Positions 42,066 to 55,884 of a DNA stretch of 64,000 nt are shown piece by piece (the stretch's first letter is position 1; each line of letters opens with the position of its first letter). Under the pieces are notes generated by a model that worked only from the letters and a program-made list of their open reading frames with translations, had not been told where the DNA came from and did no database searches. Source of the DNA: Cristatella mucedo (taxonomy: Eukaryota; Bryozoa; Phylactolaemata; Cristatellidae); NCBI GenBank assembly GCA_009760855.2, contig WPIO01000027.1, forward strand, positions 1,030,501-1,094,500, written 5' to 3'. A program made the translations under genes and the position numbers.

Positions 42066-43104
42066 CAGCATGGCCGCCGATAGTCAAAGCAGCACGACCA
42101 GCATTAAGCAACACCCAATCGCATCAGCAGTTTGTACAGAAGCAGTCTTGAAGCAAGTCACGACAGCAAAATAGTTGCAACGGTAACAACTGGCAGAGCA
42201 AAGGAAGATCACTTCGTTCATCACCATTGTCAATCAAGGATCGAGTACCAGAAATGCTCACTACTTACAGCCAGTTCCATGCTCTAAAATCCTAAAATCA
42301 TGATCCTTCAAATCATAATCGTTATCCTAAAATCATTAACTGTGGCTTCTTAAGCAGTATATTAGGTTTGACGATTTCCCTGCACTGAGCTTCAACCATT
42401 GCCTGCTTCTTATTATCTCATCATTACTCATGCCAGAATTCAAGCGATCAGTACATTTTAGTTTCGATATATCTGCAGCTAAGCTTCAAATATAGTGCTT
42501 TAATCCTAGAGCAAAAGCACTCGCAGCACACCAATCTGGAAGAGCAGTCAGATGCTCAGTAGCTATGAGTACTATCTCCAGAGATTTGGGGGAAACCACT
42601 GTTCCTTAATTCGCTCAGTTCTGGGCGGCAGTGCCCTGAATAACGTGTCATGTGAGTTCGATTAAACACTGCTCCACCAGTCGCCGAAGTTCAGCCCGGG
42701 ATTTATCTGAATCTCCAATTTCAGCACAGCAAACACTTAATTTAGCTTTTAATGATTCGGTTTCTTAAACAGTACATCCGTGTACCCGTCGAGATCGACG
42801 AGCATGCTTTTGGTACAATGCTCACCAACAAAGTCACAAGCAATGAGGCTAGCATTTAATGACTGCTAGGGGTCCTCAGCAATTATCTCGCCCCTGACAC
42901 CCATCGTTAAATGAACGTCCTCAGCCACAAACAGCTTATTTAATGGTTCGTGGCTGATAAATGGCCATCCTAGCCCACTCTGTTCTCTGCCGTCTTTAAT
43001 GAAGCCTGACGAGCTGTTCTAACTAGCAGATGAGACATTGACAAGTGGTTGGGATGTTTGGATTCCACCTGAATCGGTGGGGGGTTAGGGACATCTCTCT
43101 CTCT

Positions 43105-43290
43105 CTGGTGCTGGTTTGGCCATAGTGGTTAAGTGCTTGCCTCAATCAAGGTCAAGGCTGCTCTTCACGACCTCCGGCCACAGAGTCGTGAGTTCAAATC
43201 CTGTGAGTGATCCTTTATTGCCACTACAAGCAGTGGTTATAGTCTCTGCTGTCGTTATTCAAAAAGAGGCTGTTGAATCAGCTAGAAGAT
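43105..43290 (+). mobile_element. SINE family 1 copy
   Basis: Head GGTTTGGCCATAGTGGTTAAG, B box GAGTTCAAATCC, body CCTTTATTGCCACTACAAGC, end GGCTGTTGAATCAGC. A partial family 2 copy (about 43315-43386) follows directly. Confidence 0.75.
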
Positions 43291-43382
43291 GAATGTATTT
43301 CATGCTTATGATATTGGGCTCGTGCCTGGTGACATATATGAAGCGTGATCGAGTTCTGAATAGCGATTAAGTTCTCTTAGGG

Positions 43383-43386
<4 letters not shown>

Positions 43387-43429
<43 letters not shown>
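43387..43429. repeat. (CT)n microsatellite
   Basis: About 20 CT units directly at the 3' end of a SINE. Confidence 0.95.
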
Positions 43430-43431
<2 letters not shown>

Positions 43432-44146
43432 GCAATTGCCACTTTTGGTGCACTGGCGATGCTAGAGACATCAGAACAATCTGCTGCTCGTTTTGTTGCC
43501 TCTATGTATGCTTAGCACAAAGTTTGGGCGAAGGAGCCACTCTGAACAATGACAAGCAATATAGGCTGAAATCACAGCTAACAAGGTTTTCCACAGTGCC
43601 CAATCGGTAGCAGCAATGCTATCCCCCATGTGCTAAATCAATTTAACAGTAATACACTTAACTGAAAAAATAATTTGGCAAACCACCCTAAAGATTTGAT
43701 TAGGTATTAATGATAAGATTTCTTCTCCTTTTGTCAAGTTACTGTGAAGACATAGTTTTAGAGCACTCCCGTACACAGCCATAGAAACTACGGCTCTTTA
43801 GACGGGCCTTGAAAGTCAGCTATGGTTAGTCTAGTCACACATAAGCAGATAAAGATAGCAATGACTGTACAGAGCTGCAGCACAGGGTCTTAGCCTAGTC
43901 ACTGTAGTCCCCAAGATGACTGATGAACTTCCGATATGCAATTCTCAAAATAACCAGGGCAGACCCTATCACAGATGGGCAATGGCTCATCTAACTTGAC
44001 CGTTGCTGCTTATGTGGCCCAGCCGACCGGCTAATATTCAGGAAAGTTCGGGGCTAAACATGCCGTAAAGCAACAGATTACATAGTTCAGCCTCCAGGTC
44101 GTAAACTGAAATAGTCCAGTAAAAAATGTAAAAAGCAGCTGACTGA

Positions 44147-44290
44147 ACAGCCTCATTTATGCAGAGGCTGGCTGGCGTGCCTTGACGACTTTCAGCAGCC
44201 CGAAATAAAGAATTGCCTGCTGAAGGACTCAAGTAAAACCTACGTCACGACTCGTGACCTGTGAGCAATTTGGCGCTAGGCTAAGACCTG
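44147..44290 (-). mobile_element. SINE family 1 copy
   Basis: Antisense of the same body (AACAGCCTCATTTATGCAG ... AATAAAGAATTGCCTGC). Confidence 0.7.
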
Positions 44291-44730
44291 TATATTTAGT
44301 AAACTCTTAAATGAGTCTCCGAAAAATCGTAGAGGTATCCTCATACTAAGCTTGCTTCGTCTGCCTATATCTGTGTATACATACAAACATTATGCAGCCC
44401 AGTAATCCAGCAGTGGTAGCGCCCATATAAGTAATTCTCAAGGCATGTATAGAGATGAACAAACAACGGTCCTTACAACAAACGGAAAAATGTATCAAGA
44501 TGCAAAGCAATTAAAAGCCAAACACCACAAGACATTTGTTCACAACGTAACCCAACACCAGCTTAGAAATGCTGCGCTATATCACAGGGTCACTTACTAC
44601 CGCAAACCAATTCTATCGAAGCATAAATACTGCTCTTACTGAAAAAAAAGTTACAAACTATACTCTAAAGGCTACCGATTATACAAGCCAAGATATTCAG
44701 GGTAATAATAAATCCAACTAGGAATATGAA

Positions 44731-44740
44731 TTTATTTATT
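44731..44740 (-). terminator. UXT poly(A) signal
   Basis: Overlapping AATAAA hexamers on the minus strand about 83-92 bases after the UXT stop codon, so the 3' UTR is short. Confidence 0.75.
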
Positions 44741-44822
44741 GCAACTAAAATAACTTAGAAATTGTTATAAATTGATACATGCATCTGCTCAGCTGCTGTT
44801 TCTTGAAGCATTTTTGGCACAA

Positions 44823-44894
44823 TTAAGTCCACAGGTCAAACCTAAGACGTTCTTCTTGAACTCCAATCCCTAGTTTCTGTATTTCTTTGAGACC
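44823..44894 (-). CDS. UXT: UXT exon 5 (stop codon)
   Basis: 72 bp after acceptor TTGCAG. It encodes [15 protein letters not shown] then RLRFDLWT and the TAA stop (44825-44823). GL(K/R)E(I/L)Q matches the end of other UXT proteins; the last 15 residues do not. Confidence 0.9.
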   Translation of the reverse strand, partial: GLKEIQKLGIGVQEERLRFDLWT

Positions 44895-47800
44895 CTGCAA
44901 CAGACATAACAACAACTTATAGATGTGTTTCCATAATCTTAGCACAAGCTATTTAAATAAACTCACTTAAATAAGTCTGGAACTAAAAAATACGTCACAG
45001 TAAAAAACCAAGTTACCACAAACATAAATATTTCCAAGTACTTCATTCCGTTGCTGTTGTGCACCTACTAGACATGAGAGCACACGTGTACATCATAATG
45101 CTTCCACGACATGCACTGCCTCATTTACCAGTGATGAGGCAAGCTGTAGCAGTTACTTAGGGAATGCCGAGAAACATTTACTCTCCAGAAGAGGCTGACA
45201 GCGTGTCTTGCCTCTGGTGAGCAATAACATCACGAAGGACTTCAGACATACACACAAGCCAAAGAAATGCAAAAGGCCCACAACACAAAGGACTGTCCAC
45301 ATGCTCGTGGTAATAATAATAATAATAATAATGCACTTGATAAAGCACCCTCAGATAACTCAATCTCTTTCTAGGCGCTTTGCATCTGCTGCAAAGGGAA
45401 ACGCGATTGAATGGTGAGTAATATCATGCTTCATAAACAACATGGATAATATGGTTAGGGGTGGCATGCACAGGGTCAGTATGCAAATGTGGTTAGTGGC
45501 AGCATGCACAGTGTCAGCACGCATAAGCACATCGAGGACGAATCACAGGGACCCACTAAATGCTGTCCTAAATAGGTGTTTTTAAGTTCTTTTTAAATGT
45601 GGTCAAGTCAGGGGATGTTCTGACGCAGGTCGGGAGGGAGTTCCAGGCTTTGAGAGCATACGAACTAAATGCACGGTCTCTAAAGGATTTGAGGTTTGTA
45701 CGAGGTATTAGTAAATTGTTTGATTCCGAAAAGCGGGTGGTACGATGCTTGGCCTGGTGGGGGAGTAGATCTGAGAGATAGGCTGGAGCCAAAGAATGAA
45801 GTGACCTAAAAGTGAGCAACGAAACCTTGAAGTCGATCCGTTGCTTGACTGGTAGCTAGTGCAGGTCGGCGAGAAGTGGTGTGATGTGGCAACTGCGTCG
45901 CTCACGACAGACAAGCCTAGCTGCAGAGTTGCGCACCAGCTGCAATCGCCTGATCGCACATGCCGGTAGGCCAGTAAGCAGTGAGTTGCAGAAGTCAAGA
46001 CGGGATGTTACAAATGCATGGACCAGCTTAGACGTGGTATCCTTATCTAAACAAGCCCGAATTTTAGCAATGTTATGTAGCTGAAAGTAGGCAGGCTTGA
46101 CTGTGGAGCTGATGTGGTGATCTGTTATGTAGCTGAAAGTAGGCAGGCTTGACTGTGGAGCTGATGTGGTGGTCTAACGAGAGGTCACTTTGGAACATGA
46201 CACCTAGATTTCGAGCTGATTCAACAGGAGTGTTCCGCCGACATAAAATTTGGAGCCGCCGTCAAATTTGGAGCTTCAGGTAATTAGCAGAAAATCACGG
46301 CTTTGCAGATGCCAAATTTGCCGAAGCATGTACAAGAAGTGATTTTCCATTCCTAACTCCCCCCTGATCTGTGAGGACTAGTTCGAGTGTGCCTTGTAAG
46401 TTTAATACGGCACAAATCCACAAGCACATGAATGCCTCGATGTAGTATTTCGAACGTACCCTCATGCGGGTAGCACCCCTTCAACTGCCTTAAGCACTCT
46501 TGCCTCGCCCCTTATATACATTATCCTTATCAAAAGACCGAGCAATAAATATACATCAAAGATCGAGGTCATGACCAGAAAATCAAAGGGCAGCCGCACA
46601 AATGCCAAAGCATAAACATTAAGCCACATGCCTAATTATGCCTGTTACAGCAGGCTGCAATGTTGATAGAGTATAAAAGACAAGGCTTAAGACTCATGTA
46701 ATCCGTCCGTGGAATGGACTCAGCCACTGACAATTGCTTTTAAAAATAAATCTAGTTCCATATGCTCTATCTACATACACCACCATACAGTCACACCTCC
46801 CTCTAAGAATCTTTCCCACCATAAGAATTATTAAGTGTGAACACCGACAGAGACTTCTCCACGGGTAATAATAATAATAATAGGACATTTGTATAGCGCT
46901 CTTGCAAGGCACTTTGCATATGCTGAAAGGCAGCGGTTCTTAACCAGTGAGTCACGACCCCTTTGGGGGTCGAACGACCCTTTCACAGGGGTCGCCTAAG
47001 AGCATAGGAAAACATGCATTTCACAATTTTGCACACAATAATTTCATAGTTGGGGGTCGCCACAGCATGAGGAGCTGTATTAAAGTGTCGAGGCATTAGG
47101 AAGGTTGAGAACCACTGAGCTGGTGCCTTTCGGCTAGTGGTTCTTCTAACAATCTGGCTTCCTACGGTCCATGATTGGCCATTCAGAGCTCCATGCCCAC
47201 CCATACTTTGATTCCCCGTTTTTATATATTAGCTACACTGAGTAACCTACATTTAAGATATGTAGTAGTCTTTATCCTTGCAGTCACATTTGCAGTTATT
47301 ACTATCATATGTCTCAATGGTGTATTAATTTTGTTGAATGGTTCGTGTAATCTTGCTTTTTTATTCGTGTGGTCAAGTGGCAACACTGACTTTCTTAATA
47401 AAAGATCATATGCCTGCTTCTAGTAAACAAACGTGAGGCTCACTTGATCTTGCGATGATATGAAAATCCACATTAATTATTTCATCATTGAACTGATGAT
47501 CAATGTCTGTTCATTCATTAAACTGATTACAGGTGGCAAGCCACTAATCTTCAGAGCAGCATACATCAAGCTGCTTTTCGTGATTGAAAAACCTGATAAG
47601 TAATGATAAGAACAATATGTGACAGCCAATGAACAAAGGAAGAACGCCCCCAACAAAGTTATTCCTACCTCTGACGGGACTGTAAAAATTTATAATTACA
47701 AGTTCAAACGTATGTGCAACCAATTGGTGAAACATGAATGCATGCCATTGTTAGCAGACAGGTTAGGCCGATCCTCTAAAGCTAAACAGAAACTGCCTTT

Positions 47801-50800
47801 ACCTTCTGCCAAATTTAATCAAGGGCATCCAATGAAAAGCGTTCTGCAGACACAAGTCGAGGTGGAGTATTGTATGTGGGACCCTCTCATAAGAGGTAAT
47901 GTTTAGAAGTCAACGGCAAAGTCAGGACTCGCAATGGATTTTTTTAATTACTAGATAGACCACACCTCGGCATTACATTACTGAATCCAGGGAGGCACCA
48001 CAATCACTAGGAGGAGGTGAAATGGTAATATATAAATGTTATGAGGTGATACGTACAGTTTCTGCTAAGATGACAGACTAAGAGCCAAAAATGTCACTCC
48101 CTCTTTCTTCTTTAAATCGAATGCTCAAGCAAGGTGCAGATCAGGTTTTGGAGACAGCCAAGACAGAGGCAAAGTGTACGGTGGATGCAGTTTAACCATA
48201 TGAATGGTCAGATAGACAGGTAGCCGCTCGAAAACAAGGCAAGAACATTGTCTTGACATATTTAATTGGATTAATGCAGTTTAGCCACTCACCAATTTCG
48301 AGCAAATCTGATGGGTCAGAGTGTAAACAAGAATAGGAATGTGTCGGTCGTTTCTCTGACAAAAGGTCCAATAGTACAATGGGGGTTTAACCGATGCGCT
48401 ACTAAGCAGGCTGCTAGCACTCACACAATTTCTTGCCCGGCTTAACAAACTCTTGACTACTTACAAGGTATGCAGTACATGCAGGCCAAGGCATAAAGAG
48501 AAGCACGTGGCTTCGTGGCTGTGCATCGGCAGCTACCTGCGGCTGCCACCTGCCTTACCTCCAGCACCAGCTTTATGTGGCCTTTTATCCGGGCTGCATC
48601 TTTAGTAAGCTGCTCGACTACATCCGAGAGGTGCTTAGTTTTTTTCTCGATAAACCGTAGGGCCTCGGGAAAAGTAAACTCGACAAAGAATCCATAGCCG
48701 ATGCAAACGTAAATACGAGAAGCATCAGGCCTACAAGTAAGGCAGAGTCAGAATAAGAAGACATTAGAAAATCCTGCCAAGCACTCTCAAAGCAGAGCAA
48801 GAGACTGCATGCCGATATATGCATCATTGACTGAAACTTCATTACCTCATAACACAATATGTCTGCAACGCTTTGGAAAACCAGCTGCAGCCCCGGAAAC
48901 AAATCGACTACAGCTGAATAAAGAACATGCTATGTGCCCACTCCTTAGCCCCATGTACATTATAGCTGCATTATATTTGCATGAGCATTTACAGGATTAA
49001 GATGTCCTAGCACCACTCAAGAGACCAATGCCAGGGCAGGGTGATTAACGATGTACATACAAACACACACACACACACACACACAGAGCAGATGGATGTT
49101 TTGCAAGCCCAATAGTGTTGGCAGATCCTGTTGCCACGGAAGTGTACAAGTGTGTAAGTAGCCGAATCATATCTATTATTGAACCATGCAACGAACTACA
49201 GCATGTTGGAGGTAGAACAAAATGTAAAGGCGTTTGCAATAGTGAGCCATCTAAAATTCCAACCAAGGAGATGAGGAATATCGATCAAGTGAACCGTAAA
49301 TCAAGAACCGATTAATCAAGAACTAGGATGAACAGACCATGAAACTTGCCAGACGGCAGAACACGAGCAAGTGAAACATGACCTGGGTATACCCCCATTA
49401 TAAACTCTCTCACTTCAGTTCTCCCAGAAAATCACACGTTCTTTGCATGAGGCACACCAAGTCATTCAAACTCGCCTTTGCAAAATGTGCCAACAAATGA
49501 CGAGAACTCCCATTGAACAGCTCTTCCATTGCAAGGACAGCCCAGCCCATTCGACCTGTTTACAGCTAGTGGCAGGGGTGATGCCTTAAAAGCAGAAAAC
49601 ATGATATTCCAAATGCTGCAAACAATAATAAAACCTTGAGTCAGATATGTGATGCCCCGATGCCATTTTTTTAAAGTTACTGTTTACTGTTCATGTGGAT
49701 GGATGCTGGTGCTACGGACACACCATGTAACTAGAGTCATTTGGAGTCTCCCCCATTTCCCTCTTTCACTGCATCCAGTTAAACGACAGGCTTCCTGCAT
49801 TCATCAACGAACCACTAAGCTCCTTTCCTCTTGAACTACGCCACAAACTGCTACCTGCTGGAACAAAAATACAGTATAGACATTTATTTAAGAGCTTGCA
49901 GCCATAGTAGTCATACACCACCACAGCAACAACGCCGGTTAAATAAGCAAACCAGTCCCATTGGAAATATGTACACAAACAGTGGAACGGTTCCAAAGGG
50001 TTAGGCGGGGCTAAGAGCAAGCGGCCTAAGCGATGGGCTGCACCCTTACGCACGCTCCTTCTGGGCCGTGGCAGTCGGCCCAAGGGAATGATGGCACCGT
50101 ACATACTAGAAGGAGGATGGAGGGAGGGAGAGAGGGGGCTGATAGTCAACATCAACTCCTCCACAAAGACCAAGTGAGTGTCACACAAACGAGCTTCGTA
50201 TAGAGTAACTCAAAGCCCAGGTGGCTTTCGGTGTGAACATGGTAGCCAGTAGACTCCATCTGATACAACAGAAAGAGAGTGAGAAGCCTAGTTGAGTCAC
50301 GAGGGCAGTCGAGGAAGCGAGTTTCGTGGAAGTTGCAGCTCAGGAGGACATGATGTGTCAGAGCTGGCAGCAGGAGAGAAGATGCAGTTGTGAGTTTCAC
50401 AGTGCAAGAAGACCTGCAGAGCAAAAGCTTCTGTCACCAACGGCACTTAATTATTGGCCAGATCCCAGAGCACTAAGGAGGGCGAACTTTGGAGCTTGCA
50501 GACATGGAAAGCAGGATGCAAGCGGTTTCGGCGGCTTTCGCAATTGCTGAGCATCTAGTCGCCAATATGGGGTCATGGCCGATGTCGTGTCCAGGCACCC
50601 CACTCCACCCCTACAGAGTCACCGGAGCCGACGGCACCCCCTCTTCCGGAAGCACTCACATCGGCCTAAAATTTATTGATTCAAGTGAACAGCATTCACA
50701 ATAATGCTTCTATCTGTAATAACACATTTACAGTGGTCAAGTCGCTGCCGGTGTTAATTTTCAGCAACACAAGGCACAATGATGGTAGGTTGAAAGCATC

Positions 50801-53800
50801 CTTTGCAATAAGTTGCACGGCATCTGATATCTTGGTCGGGTTAAATTAAATTAAATACTAGTTGATTTAACAGCCTCTTTTGTGTAGTGACAGAAAAGCC
50901 TTTAAGGCTATCACCACCGCTTGCAGTGGCGATAAAGGCTCGCCCACCACAGGATTAGAACCCACGGCATCGGGACCGAGGTCGTGAAAAGCAACCGCCT
51001 TACCTAGTGCGCCATCACGTTGAGCCATTGGTCAAGCATGATACCACTCACCATTCGATCGTGTTTCCTTTGCAGCAAATGTAAAGCGCCTAGGAAGAGA
51101 CTGAGTTCTCCGAGGGCACTTTTATCAAGTGTATTATTGTCATTATTATTATTATTATTGATCTGTCTTATAACCATGCGGTCTTAACATGCTGGCTCTG
51201 CAGAAACGCCTAGTGCTCCGAATGAATGAGAACTCCGAATGCAGCTCTAAAGAAGACTCGTACCATAAACTGCAGGGAACCGTTCCTACTTCGCCCTCTA
51301 ACTCGGGACTACAGCAATCCAGCTGGTGCTCGTATACTAGCGCGTTTGACGCGCAGCACCCACCTCTCGAGCCATCTGCCGCACACCAGACTCTGGAAGT
51401 CCTGCCTTCGTCAATAAGTAAGGGTGCCTGCCCTGCCCGCATTGTGAAGACCCAGCCCAGCAGGTCGCTGGCTGCTGGCCGACTCGCAGTCTGGCTCCGA
51501 TGATGCCCAGGGGGGTCACCCTGACTTATCCTCGGCTGCTCAGGCACTTTTGGCGCACTTGGACACTTTGCCTTCCGCTGACACCGGTCCTCCTGACTCT
51601 CACGACCCTCTCCAAACCAAACCTCAACCAAAATCTCCTGCTACTGGGGCTTCGCCTCCTAAATAGTTTGGGCCATCTGTATGCGCTACAGTACTGCATG
51701 CAGGCTTAGTGCACAGCAGCTAGACAAGAGCAGTTGAATCTCAGCTGAAGCCATCTCATAGTGAAGTACATGCACTCACTGACGGCCGTGCCACACCAGT
51801 CTAGCGCATGCAGCAGTATTGCAGCGAGTTTACGGTGTAGGCAAGCAAGTAAAGCGAATCTCGTGACAACTAGTCTCGGTGAAGAATCGTACACGAGTGC
51901 CTGTGCATAGAAGTTGCATCCGAGGTCAACCTTGGTGCAGAGATCCTGCGTCAGGCCTGCTTCCTATAACGGAAGGGCAGGGAAAAAACGATTTATGGCA
52001 TGTCGCCGGAAAGTGGTATAGGCAGCAGCAGTGCCCATGTCATTCATTGGACGAACGAAGAGCATTCCATAGCCAGCAGACAAGCTAGCCATGCACGTGA
52101 TCGTGGAACACCGGGCATGCACCCAAGAGTTGACCAACTCGACCAAGGGTAACTGCCGCAGTTCCGACTGCCTGGCCAAACTGGGATCGGTGTCAGCGCC
52201 GCAGAGCAGTGCAGCCTCTGCACCACTCCAATTCCGAGTAGAGAACGGCTTGAAGGAACAGATGAAAGGAAACATGCCTGCGACGAATGAGTACAGTTCC
52301 TGCAGTGAGAACGCGTGAGCCCGGTTGAGAACAGGTCGAGTACCTGCAGCTTTTCAATGGTGTCTTTCAGTTGATAGTATTCGGCCGTCTGACTGACCAC
52401 TTTGTCTCTCTCGTCCAGCGTTCGCCTGCAAGCGCATGCGACAAAATGGAGCTATGACGAGCTCGAAGCAGGTCCAAGACGGCAAGCAGGCCCTGAAGGG
52501 TCCTCGTGGCGCAGGGGAGGGTGATGCGGAACCATCACATTAACTGGACAACTATGCATCGCTGTAGCATATTGATCATCAGCCACAACACTGGCAAGCG
52601 AACGCTTACCTGCTGATGCTCACGTGACGCAGGTTTGGAGATACTAGCGAGCATTCCATCCCTACAAGCACTAGATGGCTTGCCTATGCTGACCTGGTTT
52701 GGCGTAATGGGTAAGGTAAGCATTTGACGACCGAGGTCGTAGGCTGGAGGGTTGCTGCATATGTGAAGCCCATGGATAGAGATTAATTTCTCTTAAGGCG
52801 CTTAACGAATGAATTATATGCAGCATCCTATGCAACATAAATATGGGAAAACGCTTTTGCAACAAGAACAGAAGGGCTGCCTACTAAATTGTGAGCACAG
52901 GCTAAGTACCTCAAAACCCCATTGGTCTGGTTGATTTTCGGGCTCACAGTCATAGGGTCATAAGGGGTCATAAGTCGGGCTGCCAGAGTATGCCGACGAG
53001 CAGCACGGACCATGCCGGATGCTAATTTACACAAAACTGTAGGCATTTTGCAAATAATTTACAGTCTGATCAATTTATGTTCCGTGTTTTTATAAACCTC
53101 ATCATCAGCGCAGCCACGCCTACACCAACACCTGCTCTACAGAATGCCATCAGAGCAAGTTCACCTAGGCCAGCTTCCTTGAATATTTGCAGAGGCCTCA
53201 ATGCGATGATGTTGAAGGCTATACGGTTGGGTTTTTATAATCACTACTAATTGAATCCGGTTAGTGGTGTATTAACGAGTGCCTATACAAATAACAATGA
53301 CGAGCTGTTGAAAAATGAACAAATTTTGAATAGAAGCCACCAAATGCATTGGGCCATCAGGCAAATGCACAGCATGTCCCAGCAGTAGAGCATAAAAACA
53401 AGGGCACACACATCTCTACCAACTCTGGCTGCCACAAGTAGCACACAGGCCAACAACCATTCATTTGCAACTGAATAGGCAAAGGTAGATGCTAGATGCC
53501 CTCAGATCGGCAGCCGAGCACCGGTGCAACCATCTCTGACACGAGGGGAGCGTGGTGCTCAAGAAGGAAGCAGCAGGCACACTGCGGACCAGCCTCCACA
53601 ACACACCGACATCGGCAACATCAGGCTAGCTAGACCAAACCTTGCCCAGGCCACAAACAAAATATAAACACCGACCCTTCGATCGCCAGTCCAGCTCGAG
53701 GATACTCGGACTACAAGCGGCAGTGTAGACAGTCCGCACAGAAGGGGGCAGCAGTCCTGATCGACCGACAAGGAAGACGAGGAAGCCCAGACATAACAGC

Positions 53801-55828
53801 AGGTGACAGTGGGGGACCAGATGGCAGACCTGGGCTCACTGACAGGGCTAGAATACTCCGAAGCTCGGAGGAGTCAGTGCAGCAGAGGGGCTGAAGAACG
53901 CCTGGCGCCTTGCATGACTTGACCGGCATCGAAAAGCCCTCCTGAATGTATGTAATGTATCTCCATCAGTAACTCCACAAAGTCAAAAAGACCAGGTGGG
54001 TGTTATGCAGGAGAGTTTTGTATAGCTCACTCACAGCCTAAGCGGCTTTCGGTACGCATTCGGTAGCCAACAGACTTCGTCTCACGCAACAAAGAGAAAG
54101 TGGGAAGCATAGCAGAGTTAGCAGAGCAGTTGAGGTAGTGAGTAGCATAGAAGTAGCAGTTCAGGACCGCTGAAAAGGATGTGCCATAGTCGGCAGTTCG
54201 AGAGTAGATGTCGTTGCATAAGAATTGTGGAAGCGAGTTCCACAGTCTAGGACCTGCAGAGCTAAAGCTTCTGTCGCCAACTGTCTTTAAGCGGAGGAAT
54301 GGGACAGCTAATTTATTGTCCACACAGGACCTGAGGGCGCGAACAGGCTGAAACTGATGCAGCAGTTCAGCTAGGTACGAAGGAGCCAAGCCGTGGTGGG
54401 TCTTGTGGGTCAGCGTAAGAACTTTGCTCTGTATCCTTTGCTCAACCGGCAACCATCCTAGCTCTTCCAGCAAAGGTGACACGTGCTCAAACCGCTGGGA
54501 CTTGAAGACCAGCCTTGCAGCCATATTCATAGTCCGCTGTAGTGGCATAATAGCTTTCTTTGGTAGCCCAGCCAAAAGGGAATTACAATAATCCAGCCGA
54601 GACAGAACTAAAGAGCTAGTTAAATTTTTTACAAGCCACTGTGGGAGACAGCTTCTAATCTTGGATAGGGATCGGATGTGATGGCTAGCTGTAGAGGCAG
54701 TCTTCTGAATGAAGCTTTTGAAATTGAGGCAGCTGTCGAACACGACACCTAGATTACGAGCACGTGGTGAAGGTCGCACAATAGCATCACCTATTAGAAC
54801 AGCAAAGCCTTTTAATCCAGCCACACGCTTAGGGTGTCCTATGAGAAGCAGTTCGGTTTTATCGTCATTTAATTTCAGGAAGTTTTCCGACATCCAGGAT
54901 CGAATATCGGCAAGGCAAGCATTCAGTTTCTCAGTTGCTGCAGCAGATTCCGACGGTTTAAATGACAAATACAACTGAGTATCGTCAGCATAGAAGTGAT
55001 ATCCTATTCCATGGGCCTTAATCACTTTTCCCAGAGGTTGCGTATAAATGGAGAACAGCAAGGGACCAAGTAAAGACCCTTGAGGGACTCCACAGGTGAC
55101 CCTTCTCATGTCTGAGACCTGACCCCCACACGACACGGATTGAACACGATCAGACAAGTATGATTTAAACCACGCCAGTGCTTCGTCTGCCAAACCGATC
55201 GCTGTTCTCAATCTTTCAAGCAGAACTTCTTGATCAATAGTGTCGGAGGCAGCAGACAGATCTAGCAGAGCTAGGGCAGTGACATTGCCGCCGTCGGTGC
55301 CACGTACAAAGTCATTGTTAACACGGAGGAGAGCAGTTTCAGTAGAGTACTACCTCTTGAACCCTGATTGAAATGTTTCTGACATTCCATTATTTTCAAT
55401 ATGTTCAACTAGCTGCTTAGCAACAATTTTTTCAAGAATCTTTGATAAGAACGGAAACTGGACGATAGTTTGCTAGGACCTCTGTGTCTAATCCAGGCTT
55501 TTTAAGAATAGGTCTAACGATTGCCGATTTGATGGACTTGGGGACGACCCCTTTTCCCAAAGACGCATTAAAAATCTTGGTTATGGCAGGGCTAAGTTGG
55601 TCTGCAAGTGAAGACCACAGAGATGAAGGTATAGGGTCTTCAGGAGACGAGCTCTTTTTGCTAGACCTTATTAAGGCAGCCACATCACAGGCAGAAACAT
55701 CGGAGAAGGCACTCTCCAACAGCCCAGCAGCCCCCCTAAGATAAACACATGCACGCACGCGCATGTGCAAACACAAACACACACACACACGCGCACACTC
55801 ACTGACACATAAAAACACACGCACGAAT

Positions 55829-55884
<56 letters not shown>

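Larger units (their letters stand above)
39790..44700. other. intergenic region between convergent CENPK and UXT
   Basis: AT-rich with the LINE tail and SINEs listed. No supported coding exon; open frames are under 70 codons with no recognisable content. Confidence 0.5.
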
